A DNA stretch of 64,000 nucleotides, from positions 1,755,001 through 1,819,000 of the forward strand of contig NZ_LR134376.1 in NCBI RefSeq assembly GCF_900637545.1, in the 5' to 3' direction. The DNA comes from Aeromonas encheleia (lineage in GTDB: Bacteria; Pseudomonadota; Gammaproteobacteria; Enterobacterales; Aeromonadaceae). The translations under genes were made by a program, and so were the position numbers. The notes under the pieces are model-generated. The model had not been told where the DNA came from. It was given only the letters and a program-made list of their open reading frames with translations, and made no database searches. Within the stretch, counting starts at the first letter, position 1. The number at the start of each line of letters is the position of its first letter. Of this stretch, positions 46,125 to 57,480 are shown in pieces.

Positions 46125-48653
46125 ATGAAAATCCTATATCCAATGCAAGTGGGAGGCGGTGATGCTCCCAAAGAAGTTGCTTCGCGTGAAGAATTTATCG
46201 GCAAGCTCAATGGTGAGCCGGGTGGCACCTTCCTGCTCGGCGGCAATCGTATCTGGCATGGTGGCATTCATTTGAGCGACAAGGGAGGCTGGCATCCGCA
46301 AGGTGCAGTGCGAGCTATTGCCGATGGAGAGATAGTGGCCTACCGCATCGCGTCCGATCCCGTTGCCGTGAAGCTGGAGCCGGAAGAGGGGAAGCCGGGT
46401 GAGGCAATCACCTTGCGTACCTCCCCTTCATTCTGCTTGGTCCGGCATCGTTATGAGGCCACAGAAGAAGTTTCCGGACAGCAGCAGCCAAAACGAAATG
46501 CTCTAACCTTCTATTGCCTCTATATGCACATTGCCAGCAAAAACGCTTATCAGGGTGAGCCAGAACGTCATGTGCTGACAGGGAGCGGTGTCGCTATATA
46601 CAAGGCCACTGCAAGTCTGCAGTTTCAGAAAGAGGACAAGCTCGGTACTGCTCGCAAGGGGGCCGAAGTTAGCTTGATTGGAGCTCCATCGGAACGAATG
46701 AATCTGAATAATGAGCCTTACTCTTACCAGCTGGTCAGTTATGCCACCCCGAAGGACGGTGACCCGTCTCAGTTTTATGTGGCTTCACAATTTATCAAGG
46801 AAGAGCGCAAGGTTGAGCCCGACTGGATGATGGCCAAGCAAGATATTCCTTGTCTCTATCCGATCAGCAGCAACTGCTATCTACGTAAAAGCAAAGAACA
46901 GGGTGAAGCTGTGGCTGCGGGATTGCCAAAAACGAGCAAAGTAGCACGAACCACAGCTCAGCCAGTCGTATTTTCCAATATGAAGGAGTATCTCGAGGTT
47001 GAGGTCTGGGAGGTTGCCCAAGGCAAGCTGACCGATGGTAAAGGGAACGTAGTGCCCAATGCCTCGAAAGGTGAGCGTTACTGGGTTGCCAAAGAGATGT
47101 TGGGCCAGCCCAGTGAAGCCGTTCGGCATACCCCCATCGTTTATGACAAAGTGGAGCAGCGAAATACCAATCCCATTTCGGTCAAGGCCGGCGAGGTGGT
47201 CGGGCATTGGGGGGAGCATGAGACACCGAAACCGACGGCCAATGGTTTTGCTCTCAATGAAGATCGTAAAGCAATACATATGGAGATATTTGTCGCAGAG
47301 AGTGACAAGGAGGCTCTTGGTAAATGCATCAGCAATGAAGGAAAGTTAGCCAAGGGACAAGAGTATCTGCTGCTCAAAGAGGGTGAGCAGGCAGATACTT
47401 ATAAGTTGACCAAGGAGAACAATACAACCAGCTACAGCAAGGCCGGAACATTTGGTCCGTTGGATGCTCCCAAACCGATAAGGACTCAGGATATCGTGGC
47501 TCATGGTGCCGACCGATTTGTGAAGGTGGCCGAGGATCAGCATGTGCTTATCAGCGGTGATACCAGACTGGTGAACCAGCATGAGTGGGAAATTCTGGGT
47601 GTGACTTTGGTTGATGGCGGCTCGGATCCCGACGGATTCCTAGACAAGGCTGACACTGACGGTAAGGAGGGGGGAGACTTTTTCAGCACCCTTTACGAAG
47701 AGCTGGTGACAGATCGGGATGGCGATGGCAGTATCAGTGCCGATGAAATCAAGGCGGCGATGGCTGATAAAATGGTCGCAGACAAGGTGCGAAAGCTGTT
47801 TATCAAGCACGAAAGTGAATGGGTAAAGCGAGATACGTGGTCAAGGCTCGAGCAAGAGCTAAAAAATATGCCAAATCTGTACAAATACGTACTGGAAGTT
47901 ACCAATAAAATGGCCTGGATAGAAGAGGCTGCTGCTGTGGTGGGTGATACCAAGCCTTGGTTTATTCATCCAGTAGGGATGTTGGGGTTGGTTGCAGATC
48001 CTATTTCAGATGATGATATGGATGAACGGTGGTTGATTGTTTCTCAAGGCCAGCTGACCTTCAATGCAGAAGGTAATGATATAGAAGACAGTCCATTTTT
48101 CTCTAGGGTTATTCACTGGCCAGGAAATAGTTTATCTGGTGTGACAATTGGTCGGGGATATGATATTGGAAGCCGTTCACAGAAAGAGGTTTATAATGAC
48201 TTGCAAAATGCAGGAGTACCTCATGATATTGCAACCATTATCTCCAATGGAGCAAAACTAAAAGGAGAGAATGCTTCTTCTTATGTCTCTGCTAATAGAG
48301 ATAGCACACAGATATCTAGAAAGGCTCAGTTTAAACTTTTTGAGAAAATTTATCCGGATTATGTGAGTCGAGCTGAGGTGAACTATGAGCGATGGACTAC
48401 AACTAATGAAATTAGTAGTGCAAACATCCCCAATATATCTGCTTCTGATAAAACTCAATGGAGTAGTCTTGACGTTAAAGTGAAAGATGTGGTAGTTGAC
48501 TTGGTTTATCAGGGCTTTACTAAAGGACCAAAACCAATGCTCTATGGTATGTTGAATGATAGGGATAGATATGCGGAATATATCGTTGGCAACCCATCGT
48601 TAAATCAATATGAGCCGGGTAGAAAAAGAGCTGAATATTTAAGAGGGGATTAA
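46125..48653 (+). CDS. tseP: Two-domain peptidoglycan-hydrolase T6SS effector (TseP-like: M23-type amidase/peptidase plus lysozyme)
   Basis: 842 residues. The N-terminal half resembles an M23-type zinc hydrolase: H45GGIH49, a central DGEIVAY strand, YCLYMHI, and IHMEIF (His385), which looks like the closing HLHFEI-type motif. The roughly 220 residues between include SH3-like stretches. A perfect EF-hand loop (DRDGDGSISADE, from Asp530) joins it to a C-terminal T4-lysozyme/pesticin-like domain. There Glu649 in FNAEGND and the Thr of GVTIGRGYDIG fit the E...T-I-G catalytic pattern. As I recall, the A. dhakensis effector TseP has this amidase-plus-lysozyme layout. GC falls toward the C-terminus. 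Confidence 0.82.
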   Translation: MKILYPMQVGGGDAPKEVASREEFIGKLNGEPGGTFLLGGNRIWHGGIHLSDKGGWHPQGAVRAIADGEIVAYRIASDPVAVKLEPEEGKPGEAITLRTSPSFCLVRHRYEATEEVSGQQQPKRNALTFYCLYMHIASKNAYQGEPERHVLTGSGVAIYKATASLQFQKEDKLGTARKGAEVSLIGAPSERMNLNNEPYSYQLVSYATPKDGDPSQFYVASQFIKEERKVEPDWMMAKQDIPCLYPISSNCYLRKSKEQGEAVAAGLPKTSKVARTTAQPVVFSNMKEYLEVEVWEVAQGKLTDGKGNVVPNASKGERYWVAKEMLGQPSEAVRHTPIVYDKVEQRNTNPISVKAGEVVGHWGEHETPKPTANGFALNEDRKAIHMEIFVAESDKEALGKCISNEGKLAKGQEYLLLKEGEQADTYKLTKENNTTSYSKAGTFGPLDAPKPIRTQDIVAHGADRFVKVAEDQHVLISGDTRLVNQHEWEILGVTLVDGGSDPDGFLDKADTDGKEGGDFFSTLYEELVTDRDGDGSISADEIKAAMADKMVADKVRKLFIKHESEWVKRDTWSRLEQELKNMPNLYKYVLEVTNKMAWIEEAAAVVGDTKPWFIHPVGMLGLVADPISDDDMDERWLIVSQGQLTFNAEGNDIEDSPFFSRVIHWPGNSLSGVTIGRGYDIGSRSQKEVYNDLQNAGVPHDIATIISNGAKLKGENASSYVSANRDSTQISRKAQFKLFEKIYPDYVSRAEVNYERWTTTNEISSANIPNISASDKTQWSSLDVKVKDVVVDLVYQGFTKGPKPMLYGMLNDRDRYAEYIVGNPSLNQYEPGRKRAEYLRGD

Positions 48654-48655
48654 CA

Positions 48656-49054
48656 TTGCGTAATGTACTATTTGTTTTATTACTTTGTCCTACATTGGTT
48701 TTCTCGATCGAGAAATGTGATTCGTCTGTTCCGCTAGGAGTTCTCTCGGCTTGTTATGAACGCGAATTTAAAAGTAGTGATGCAGCCCTTAATAAGGCAT
48801 ACTCAAAACTTAAGAATGCTGTCTCTGAAAGTTTATATGAGCAGTCTTCTAAAGATACATATTGGTCAGAGTTAGTTCAATCACAAAGATCGTGGCTTAA
48901 AATGAGAGATAAACAATGTCAAGCCAAGGTGGCTTTTTTTGAAGCTCAGTCATTTGCAGGATTAATTGAAAAAAATAAGTGTTTGTCTTTGACTACAAAT
49001 AGCAGAGTGATTTATCTTGAGGGTGAGAATAAATTCATATCTGAATTGCCATGA
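48656..49054 (+). CDS. LprI-like (DUF1311) periplasmic immunity protein for the lysozyme effector
   Basis: 132 residues. A signal peptide (VLFVLLLCPTLVFS) precedes a DUF1311/LprI-type domain: CYEREFKSSDAALNKAYSKL, then SQRSWLKMRDKQCQAKVAFF and later KCLSLTT, with the typical paired cysteines. LprI-type proteins inhibit lysozyme, so an exported copy immediately behind a lysozyme-domain effector is a fitting immunity protein (compare TsiP). Start is TTG 48656 with AGGGGA six bases upstream; the gap to the effector stop is 2 bases. AT-rich like the effector C-terminus. Confidence 0.82.
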   Translation: MRNVLFVLLLCPTLVFSIEKCDSSVPLGVLSACYEREFKSSDAALNKAYSKLKNAVSESLYEQSSKDTYWSELVQSQRSWLKMRDKQCQAKVAFFEAQSFAGLIEKNKCLSLTTNSRVIYLEGENKFISELP

Positions 49055-49644
49055 TATATATCATTGACATGTAGCACATAGATTAACACCATATATTATG
49101 GTAGGTGGTATATGCCCCCTACCATAATAGCTATACTACTTGAGTACATGCCTTCTTCGAGCTCTATATCATATCTGTCTTGAGCAGCTTCCTCTCTCTC
49201 CCTCGCCCTGTAGGGCCCCCTACTACTCGCACTCAATTGGGGCCGTAATGGGTCATTATAAAGGTCTGTATGAGGCTCCTTGGCACTCGATATCGGGCCA
49301 GAGCGTCTTTCAACCCTCAGCCTCGTTCAGCCAATATCGATTCATGATTAATTAATTTACGGCTTTGTGGCCCCTGGCTGCGATCATGCTGCGTGCGGGG
49401 CTAAGGCCGGGGATCGGAAAAGAGCTAATAACAGTTGCGAATGATAAATGCTGTGACAACGCTTTCATTTTGAGCCACTGAATACCGGGAATAGACCGAA
49501 GTTTAAATGTGGTTAATTCACGACTATCGAAATCTATCCCCTAATGGGTATTTGTTGTTTGAGAATGATTTTCGATAAGCCTTTGCTGCATATGGTTTTT
49601 TTATTTTCGTTGATGAGTTTTCTCCACGACTAATGCCCCGCGAC
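49055..49644. other. Intergenic region, T6SS island to hydrogenase operon
   Basis: About 590 bases with no gene; a 71-codon ORF at 49140-49355 has no ribosome-binding site. It starts with a long inverted repeat (49094-49129) and ends in the FNR-type promoter of hybO. Composition shifts from AT-rich (effector side) to mixed. Confidence 0.4.
49094..49129 (+). terminator. Long hairpin after the effector/immunity pair
   Basis: Perfect 12-bp stem TATTATGGTAGG / CCTACCATAATA with a 12-base loop, 40 bases after the immunity gene. No strong T-run follows; probable transcript end for the PAAR-vgrG2-effector-immunity unit. Confidence 0.5.
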
Positions 49645-49658
49645 TTGATGGAGATCAA
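49645..49658. promoter_or_regulatory. FNR binding site of the hyb operon
   Basis: TTGATGGAGATCAA matches the FNR consensus TTGATNNNNATCAA at all ten defined bases. Its centre is 41.5 bases before a predicted start near 49693, given the -10 hexamer at 49681-49686. That is the exact geometry of a class II FNR-activated promoter, so the hydrogenase operon should be induced without oxygen. Confidence 0.8.
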
Positions 49659-49680
49659 CATGAGGGCCGGGGGGGAGGCA

Positions 49681-49686
49681 TAGCAT
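49681..49686 (+). promoter_or_regulatory. -10 element of the hyb promoter
   Basis: TAGCAT (4 of 6 to TATAAT), placed so that the FNR site replaces the -35 element. Leader of about 45 bases to hybO. Confidence 0.55.
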
Positions 49687-49737
49687 TCCCGCAATTAAGC
49701 ATTTGCCAAACAATGCTCACTGACGGGAATAAGACGA

Positions 49738-50871
49738 ATGGTCGCGGATAATTTTTTATCGGCTCATGGAATTAATCGCCGTGATTTTATGAAATTGTGT
49801 GCCGGGATGGCCGCAACCCTGGGATTAAGTAATCAGGCGGTGGCGAAGATGGCCACCGCACTCACCAGCCCCGAGCGGCCTCCGGTGATATGGATAGGGG
49901 CGCAGGAGTGTACCGGTTGCACCGAGTCGCTGCTGCGGGCAACCCACCCCACCATCGAAAACCTGATCCTCAACACCATTTCGCTGGAGTATCACGAGGT
50001 ACTCTCGGCGGCCTTTGGTCATCAGGCGGAAGAGAACAAGCACAACGCCATCGAACGCTATAAAGGCAAGTATGTGCTGGTGGTGGATGGCTCCATTCCC
50101 CTCAAGGATGGTGGCGTCTACTGCATGGTGGCCGGTGAGCCCATCGTCGACCATATTCGGCGCGCCGCCGCCGACGCGGCCGCCGTCATCGCCATCGGCT
50201 CCTGCTCCGCCTGGGGCGGGGTGCCCGCCAGCGGTAGCAACCCGACCGGTGCCGTCAGCCTGGAGGAGGCCCTCGGCAGCATAAGCGCCCCCATCATCAA
50301 TATTCCGGGCTGCCCGCCCAATCCCCACAACTTCCTCACCACCGTGGCCTACTACATCACCTACGGCAAGCTGCCGGCGCTCGATGCCAAGAAGCGGCCG
50401 CTGTTTGCCTATGAGCGGTTGATCCACGAGAACTGCGAGCGTCGCCCGCACTTCGATGCCGGCCGCTTCGCCAAGGAGTTTGGCGACGAGGGCCACCGGC
50501 AGGGCTGGTGTCTCTATCATCTGGGCTGCAAGGGGCCGGAAACCTACGGCAACTGCTCGACCCTGGAGTTCTGCGACGTGGGCGGCGGCATCTGGCCGGT
50601 GGGCATAGGCCACCCCTGCTATGGCTGCAACGAGCAGGGGGTGGGTTTTAGCAAGGGGATCTTCCAGCTCGCCAAGGTCGAGAATCCGACCCCGCGGGTG
50701 GAGAAACCCGACGTGGCCATCCAGGAGGGGGGCTATACCTCGCCCACCGCCACCGGCCTCATCGGCGGCGCCCTCGGGGTGCTGGTGGGGGTGAGCCTGA
50801 TGACGGTGCGTGAACTCGGTCGTCAGCAGAAGCGCCACGAAGCCGGGCAGCACCCATCACGGGAGGAGTGA
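49738..50871 (+). CDS. hybO: Hydrogenase-2 small subunit HybO
   Basis: 377 residues. A twin-arginine signal (NRRDFMK) takes the folded enzyme across the membrane. The small-subunit iron-sulfur ligands are visible in [39 protein letters not shown], a [10 protein letters not shown] segment and [16 protein letters not shown]-terminal membrane helix ([18 protein letters not shown]) anchors it. It carries electrons from the NiFe site in HybC to HybA. First gene of hybOABCDE, 45 bases after the predicted FNR-dependent start. Confidence 0.95.
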   Translation: MVADNFLSAHGINRRDFMKLCAGMAATLGLSNQAVAKMATALTSPERPPVIWIGAQECTGCTESLLRATHPTIENLILNTISLEYHEVLSAAFGHQAEENKHNAIERYKGKYVLVVDGSIPLKDGGVYCMVAGEPIVDHIRRAAADAAAVIAIGSCSAWGGVPASGSNPTGAVSLEEALGSISAPIINIPGCPPNPHNFLTTVAYYITYGKLPALDAKKRPLFAYERLIHENCERRPHFDAGRFAKEFGDEGHRQGWCLYHLGCKGPETYGNCSTLEFCDVGGGIWPVGIGHPCYGCNEQGVGFSKGIFQLAKVENPTPRVEKPDVAIQEGGYTSPTATGLIGGALGVLVGVSLMTVRELGRQQKRHEAGQHPSREE

Positions 50872-50873
50872 CC

Positions 50874-51893
50874 GTGAACAGACGCAACTTCCTCAAGTTT
50901 GCCTCCGTCGGTGCGCTGGCAGCGGGCACCACGGTGCCGGGTACGGCGCTGGCGGCGGCCAAGAACAAGCCGCCCATTCCCGGGTCGCTCGGCATGCTCT
51001 ACGACTCCACCCTCTGCGTCGGCTGCCAGGCCTGCGTGGCGGAGTGCCAGCGTCTCAACGGCAACCCGGCCAATCCGGAGGGAGCTCAGACCTGGTCCAC
51101 CAACGACAAGCTGACGCCCTTCACCAACAACATCATCCAGATCTGGAAGAGCGGCAGCGGCGAGCACAAGGATCAGCTGGTGGATGGCTATGCCTACATC
51201 AAGAAGCAGTGCATGCACTGCGTCGATCCCAACTGTGTCTCGGTCTGTCCGGTGCAGGCCCTCAAGAAGGATCCCAAGACCGGCATAGTTCACTACGATC
51301 CGAGCGTCTGCACCGGCTGCCGTTACTGCATGGTGGGCTGCCCGTTCGACGTGCCCAAATACGACTACGACAACCCGCTCGGCGCCATTCACAAGTGTGA
51401 GCTGTGCAACCAGCAAGGGCTCGAGCGCATCGATCAGGGCAAGCTGCCCGGCTGCGTCGAAGTCTGCCCCACCGGCGCCGTCATCTTCGGCACCCGCGAG
51501 GATCTGATGGCCGAGGCCAAGCGCCGGCTGCTGGCCACCCCCGGCAGTGAATACGCCTATCCCCGACAGACCCTGGTGGCCAACGATCCTTATCGGCATG
51601 AAGTGCCCAACTACCAGCCTTACGTCTATGGCGAGAAGGAGGGGGGCGGCACCCAGGTGCTGGTGCTGGCCGGGGTGCCTTACACCAAGCTCGACATGCC
51701 GGACCTGCCCGAGCTCTCCTCCGGGGCGCGATCCGAGCATATCCAGCACACCCTCTACAAGGGGATGGTGCTGCCCATGGTGGTGCTGACCGGTCTCTCC
51801 GTGTTGATCCGGCGCAATGCCAAGAAGCAGGAAAAGGGCCATGATCCCGAGCAGGGCCAGGGCAAAGAGAAGGGAGGCGACGACCATGAGTGA
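50874..51893 (+). CDS. hybA: Hydrogenase-2 ferredoxin-like subunit HybA
   Basis: 339 residues with a twin-arginine signal (NRRNFLK) and four iron-sulfur cysteine motifs: [37 protein letters not shown] and CELCNQQG with later [10 protein letters not shown]. The sequence follows E. coli HybA closely ([19 protein letters not shown]). A C-terminal hydrophobic anchor is present ([15 protein letters not shown]). GTG 50874 matches the E. coli N-terminus and lies 5 bases after GGAGGAG; GTG 50868, overlapping the hybO stop, is the alternative. Confidence 0.95.
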   Translation: MNRRNFLKFASVGALAAGTTVPGTALAAAKNKPPIPGSLGMLYDSTLCVGCQACVAECQRLNGNPANPEGAQTWSTNDKLTPFTNNIIQIWKSGSGEHKDQLVDGYAYIKKQCMHCVDPNCVSVCPVQALKKDPKTGIVHYDPSVCTGCRYCMVGCPFDVPKYDYDNPLGAIHKCELCNQQGLERIDQGKLPGCVEVCPTGAVIFGTREDLMAEAKRRLLATPGSEYAYPRQTLVANDPYRHEVPNYQPYVYGEKEGGGTQVLVLAGVPYTKLDMPDLPELSSGARSEHIQHTLYKGMVLPMVVLTGLSVLIRRNAKKQEKGHDPEQGQGKEKGGDDHE

Positions 51894-53069
51894 ACATAAA
51901 GCGCATCCGCTCGGCGGCAAGCTGGTCAGCTGGCCCGTGCTGGTGCTGGCCCCCTTTGCCGTGCTGTGTGGCATCCTGATCTTGAAGCGCCTCATCTTCG
52001 GGTTGGGCTCGGTGACGGATCTGAACGGCGGCTACCCCTGGGGGTTGTGGATCTCGTTCGATCTGCTGATCGGCACCGGCTTTGCCTGCGGTGGTTGGGC
52101 GCTGGCCTGGGCCGTCTACGTGTTCAACAAGGGCGAATATCACCCCCTGGTGCGACCGGCGCTCTTGGCCAGCCTGTTTGGCTACTCCCTCGGCGGTCTC
52201 TCCATCACCATAGATGTGGGCCGTTACTGGAACCTGCCTTACTTCTACATTCCGGGTTTCTTCAACACCTCCTCGGTGCTGTTCGAGACGGCGGTCTGCA
52301 TGACCATCTACATCGGGGTCATGGCGCTGGAGTTCGCCCCCGTGCTGCTGGAGAAGTTAGGCTGGAAGGCGTCGCTGATCCGGCTCAACAAGATCATGTT
52401 CTTCGTGCTGGCGCTGGGGGCCCTGCTGCCCACCATGCACCAGTCCTCCATGGGATCCCTGATGATAGTGGCGGGGGAGAAGATCCATCCGCTCTGGCAA
52501 AGCTATGAGCTGCTGCCGGTCTTCTCCCTGCTGACCGCCTTCATCATGGGCTTCTCCATAGTGGTGTTTGAGGGCTCCCTGGTGCAGGCGGGCCTGGCGG
52601 GACGCGGACCGAACGAGAAGCCGCTGTTCTACAAGCTGACCCAGGTGATCGACATCTTCCTGATCCTGTTTGTGGCGCTGCGCTTCGCCGAGATCGTCAT
52701 CAACGACAAGTCGGAGTACCTCTCCGAGTTCAACCGCTACGCCATCATGTTCTGGAGCGAGATCGCGCTGATGATCTTCCCGCTGCTGGTGTTCCACTGG
52801 GACAAGAGCCGCCGGGATTCGCGCATGTTGTTCCTGGGTGCCCTCAGCATGCTGCTGGGCGCCGCCCTCTGGCGACTGGATTACTCCCTGCTCGCCTTCA
52901 ATCCAGGCAATGGCTATCACTACTTCCCCAGTGCCGAAGAGGTGCTGATCTCCCTTGGCTTCGTCGCCATCGAGGTCTGTGCCTATCTGCTGCTGATCCG
53001 GCTGTTGCCGGTGCTGCCATCGCTGGAACGTGTTCACCAAGATTATCAGGCCCGAGGGAAAGCCAACGT

Positions 53070-53073
<4 letters not shown>
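51886..53073 (+). CDS. hybB: Hydrogenase-2 membrane subunit HybB
   Basis: 395-residue NrfD/PsrC-type polytopic membrane protein with about ten helices (for example [39 protein letters not shown]). It passes electrons between HybA and the quinone pool and can couple to proton movement. Start ATG 51886 overlaps hybA by 8 bases with AGGGAGG upstream; the longer upstream frame is an overlap artefact. Confidence 0.94.
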
Positions 53074-54772
<1,699 letters not shown>

Positions 54773-54773
<1 letters not shown>

Positions 54774-55303
54774 TGAACACCTTGATCCTGGGGGTCGGCA
54801 ACCTGCTGCTGAGCGACGAGGCCGTCGGGGTGCGCATCGTCGAGGCGCTGGAGCGCGAATACCGTTTCGCCCCGGGCATCGACTTGCTCGATGGCGGCAC
54901 CGCCGGCATGGAGCTGCTCGAGGAGATGGCGAACCGCGACCACCTCATCCTGGTGGACGCGGTGCGCAGCGGCAACCCGCCCGGCACCGTCGTCACCCTG
55001 AGTGGCGAGGAGATCCCGACCCTGTTTGGCCGCAAGATCTCCCCCCATCAGCTCGGGCTGGCGGACGTGCTGTCGGCGCTGCACATGACCGGGGAGTCGC
55101 CCAGGCGGCTCAGCCTGATCGGGGTCGAGCCCGAATCCCTCGAACCCCGCATCGGCCTCACCTCTGTGGTGGCGGCGGCGATGGGGGAGGCGAGGGCGCG
55201 GATCCTGAACCTGCTGGCCGAGGCCGGTTGCCCGGCCATCCCCCTTTCCGAACAGGAAAGGGCCGCACGAGAGCGGGAGGGCGCATGGCGCAACCCCATC
55301 TGA
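54773..55303 (+). CDS. hybD: Hydrogenase-2 maturation endopeptidase HybD
   Basis: 176 residues of the HybD/HycI family. The N-terminal GVGNLLLSDEAVGVRIVEAL carries the Glu (nickel-ligating) motif, then DGGTAGMELLEEM (Asp), and HQLGLADVLSALHMTGE with the conserved His. It checks nickel insertion and cuts the HybC C-terminal extension. ATG overlaps the hybC stop; the 3' end overlaps hybE by 19 bases. Confidence 0.94.
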
Positions 55304-55794
55304 CCGAGGCAGCGGACGCGGTGGAGGAGCTTGCGGGGTTTGCCGCCGAGCCCGCCCCCCTGCTGGTGGCCCAGTACGAGCGCATCGCCCGCGAGCAGAT
55401 GGCCGATCTGCCCTTCTACCACTCCGCCATGCCCATAGTGGCCGAGTGCGTGTTGTTCGAAGATCAGTGGCTCGGCTGCGTGCTCACCCCCTGGATGCTG
55501 AGCGTGGTGGTGTTGCCCGGGCCGGATCAGCGCTGGCCAAGGCGCGGCAGCGGCGAGCGGCTCGCCCTGCAACTGCCCTGTGGTGACATGACCTTCATGG
55601 TGGGGGAGCTGCCCGAAATAGGCCAGCTGCTCGCCTGCTCGCTGATGTCGCCACTCGACCCGCACCTGGAGGCCGAGACGGGCAGGGCGCTGGTGGCCAG
55701 CACCCTCAGGATGCTGCACTCCCTGCCGCTGCAACAGGGCACAGGGGCGGTGGATCTGGGGCGCAGGCGGCTGTTTGGTGCGAGGGAGCGCTAG
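55285..55794 (+). CDS. hybE: Hydrogenase-2 assembly chaperone HybE
   Basis: 169 residues of the HybE/HupJ family: MADLPFYHSAMPIVAECVLF, WLGCVLTPWMLSVVVLPGP, LQLPCGDMTFMVGELPEIG and QLLACSLMSPL. HybE binds HybO precursor and coordinates twin-arginine export. ATG 55285 is inside the end of hybD with GGGAGGG upstream. hybF and hybG equivalents are absent downstream; HypA is encoded at 62449-62790 instead. Confidence 0.92.
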   Translation: MAQPHLTEAADAVEELAGFAAEPAPLLVAQYERIAREQMADLPFYHSAMPIVAECVLFEDQWLGCVLTPWMLSVVVLPGPDQRWPRRGSGERLALQLPCGDMTFMVGELPEIGQLLACSLMSPLDPHLEAETGRALVASTLRMLHSLPLQQGTGAVDLGRRRLFGARER

Positions 55795-55899
55795 CCTGCC
55801 AGCACCGGCAAAGATAGACATGGGGCCCATCAGGCCCCTCATTCGCTTTTAGTGGTGGCCACTTTTCTTCCCGGGTGGCAGCAAGAGACGAGAACATTG

Positions 55900-57480
55900 A
55901 TGACGATCCGACCCCTTGGCGCCGCCGTGCTGCTGGCCCTCTCGATGGGCGCCGGCGCGCAGAGCGCTGCCCCCCAGCCCATGCCCGCCGAGCTCAAGCT
56001 CGCCATCGGCAGCGAGCCCACCGAGGGCTTCGATCCGCTGCTCGGCTGGAGCCACGGCAGCTACCTGCTGCTGCACAGCCCGCTGCTCAAGCAAGGGGCC
56101 GACTTGAGCTGGCAGAACCTGCTGACCGAGTCGGTCAGCCCGAGCGAGGATGGCAAGGGCTGGCTCATCCGCCTCAAGCCCAGCCTTAAGTTCTCCAACG
56201 GCGCGCCGCTCGATGCCGAGGATGTGGCCTTCACCTACAACAGCGCCGCCAAGGGTGGTGGCAAGATCGATATGGGCAACTTCGTCGCCGCCCGGGTGGT
56301 CTCCCCGCGGGAGGTGGCCATCAGCTTGAGCGCCCCCCAGAGCACCTTCGTCAACGTGCTGGGGTCGCTGGGCATAGTGTCGAAGCGGGATTACGATCCT
56401 AAGCGCTACGCCCGCCAACCGGTAGGCGCCGGCCCCTACCGGCTGCGAAGCTTCCTGCCCGGCCAGCAGCTGGTGGTGGAGGAAAATCCCTATTACGCCG
56501 GGGAGCACAACGACTTCAAGCGGCTGGTGTTCGTCTTCATCGACGAGGAGAGCGCCTATGCCGCCGCCCAGAGCGGCCAGCTCGACGTGGTGCGCATCGC
56601 CCCCTCCCTGGCGCCGACGGTGCCGGCGTCGCTGAGGCTCTGGGTGCGCCCGAGCGTGGAGAACCGCGGCATCGTCTTCCCCATCCCGCCCGCCGGCGGC
56701 AAGGATGCCAAGGGCAACCCCGTCGGCAACGACATAACCTCGGACGTGGCGGTGCGCCGCGCCATCAACTACGCCATCGATCGCCAGCTGCTGGCCGATC
56801 AACTGCTGGAGGGGCACGCCATCCCCGCCTACAGCGCGGTGCAGGGTCTGCCCTGGTACAACCCGGCCAGCGCCTTCAAGGACGGGGATGCCGCCCATGC
56901 CAACGCCCTGCTCGAAGCCGCGGGCTGGCAGCGGGGCAGTGACGGCATCCGCCACAAGGGCTCCCGGCGCGCCGCCTTCACCCTCTGGTACACCAGCGGG
57001 GACAGCACCCGGCGGGATCTGGCCGAGGCGGTGCGCGCCATGCTCAGGCCCATTGGCCTCGATGTAGGACTCAAATCCGGCAGCTGGGAGCAGGTGGAGC
57101 GGGAGATGCACGCCAATCCGGTGATGATGGGCTGGGGCAGCCTGGATCCCATGGAGCTCTATCACCACTACCAGAGCGACGCCGGCGGGGTCGAGTTCTA
57201 CAACCCGGGTTACTACCGCAATGCCGCGGTGGATGGCTATCTCAAGCAGGCGCTGGATGCCCCCGACTGGCGGGCGGCGCTGCCGTTCTGGCAACAAGTG
57301 GAGTGGGATGGCAAGACAGGCGCCGGGGTGCAGGGGGACGCGGCCTGGGCCTGGCTGCTTAATGTGCAGCACACCTACCTGACCAACGCCTGCGTCGATC
57401 TCGGCAAGGGGGCGCCGGAGATCCACGGCAGCTGGTCCCTGCTGAACAACCTGCAGGATTGGCGGTGGACGTGCCGGTAG
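55900..57480 (+). CDS. Nickel/peptide-type ABC transporter periplasmic binding protein
   Basis: 526 residues of the SBP_bac_5 (DppA/OppA/NikA) family. A signal peptide (about 1-22, ending GAGAQSA) precedes LKLAIGSEPTEGFDPLLGWS. Other landmarks are SEDGKGWLIRLKPSLKFSNG, LDAEDVAFTYNS, QPVGAGPYRLRSFLPGQQLV and MGWGSLDPMELYHHYQS. The His pair in the last segment is in the region where NikA-type proteins bind the metal complex. Start ATG 55900 precedes the signal peptide. Placement between hyb and hyp genes suggests nickel for hydrogenase; the exact ligand is not provable here. Confidence 0.8.
   Translation: MTIRPLGAAVLLALSMGAGAQSAAPQPMPAELKLAIGSEPTEGFDPLLGWSHGSYLLLHSPLLKQGADLSWQNLLTESVSPSEDGKGWLIRLKPSLKFSNGAPLDAEDVAFTYNSAAKGGGKIDMGNFVAARVVSPREVAISLSAPQSTFVNVLGSLGIVSKRDYDPKRYARQPVGAGPYRLRSFLPGQQLVVEENPYYAGEHNDFKRLVFVFIDEESAYAAAQSGQLDVVRIAPSLAPTVPASLRLWVRPSVENRGIVFPIPPAGGKDAKGNPVGNDITSDVAVRRAINYAIDRQLLADQLLEGHAIPAYSAVQGLPWYNPASAFKDGDAAHANALLEAAGWQRGSDGIRHKGSRRAAFTLWYTSGDSTRRDLAEAVRAMLRPIGLDVGLKSGSWEQVEREMHANPVMMGWGSLDPMELYHHYQSDAGGVEFYNPGYYRNAAVDGYLKQALDAPDWRAALPFWQQVEWDGKTGAGVQGDAAWAWLLNVQHTYLTNACVDLGKGAPEIHGSWSLLNNLQDWRWTCR

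Noticed and set aside
49140..49355. 71-codon frame before hybO
   Set aside because: Composition not protein-like, no ribosome-binding site, intergenic context.
55795..55899. Nickel riboswitch or NikR operator before the importer
   Set aside because: Only about 105 bases, with no conserved riboswitch folds and no GTATGA-type NikR palindrome visible.
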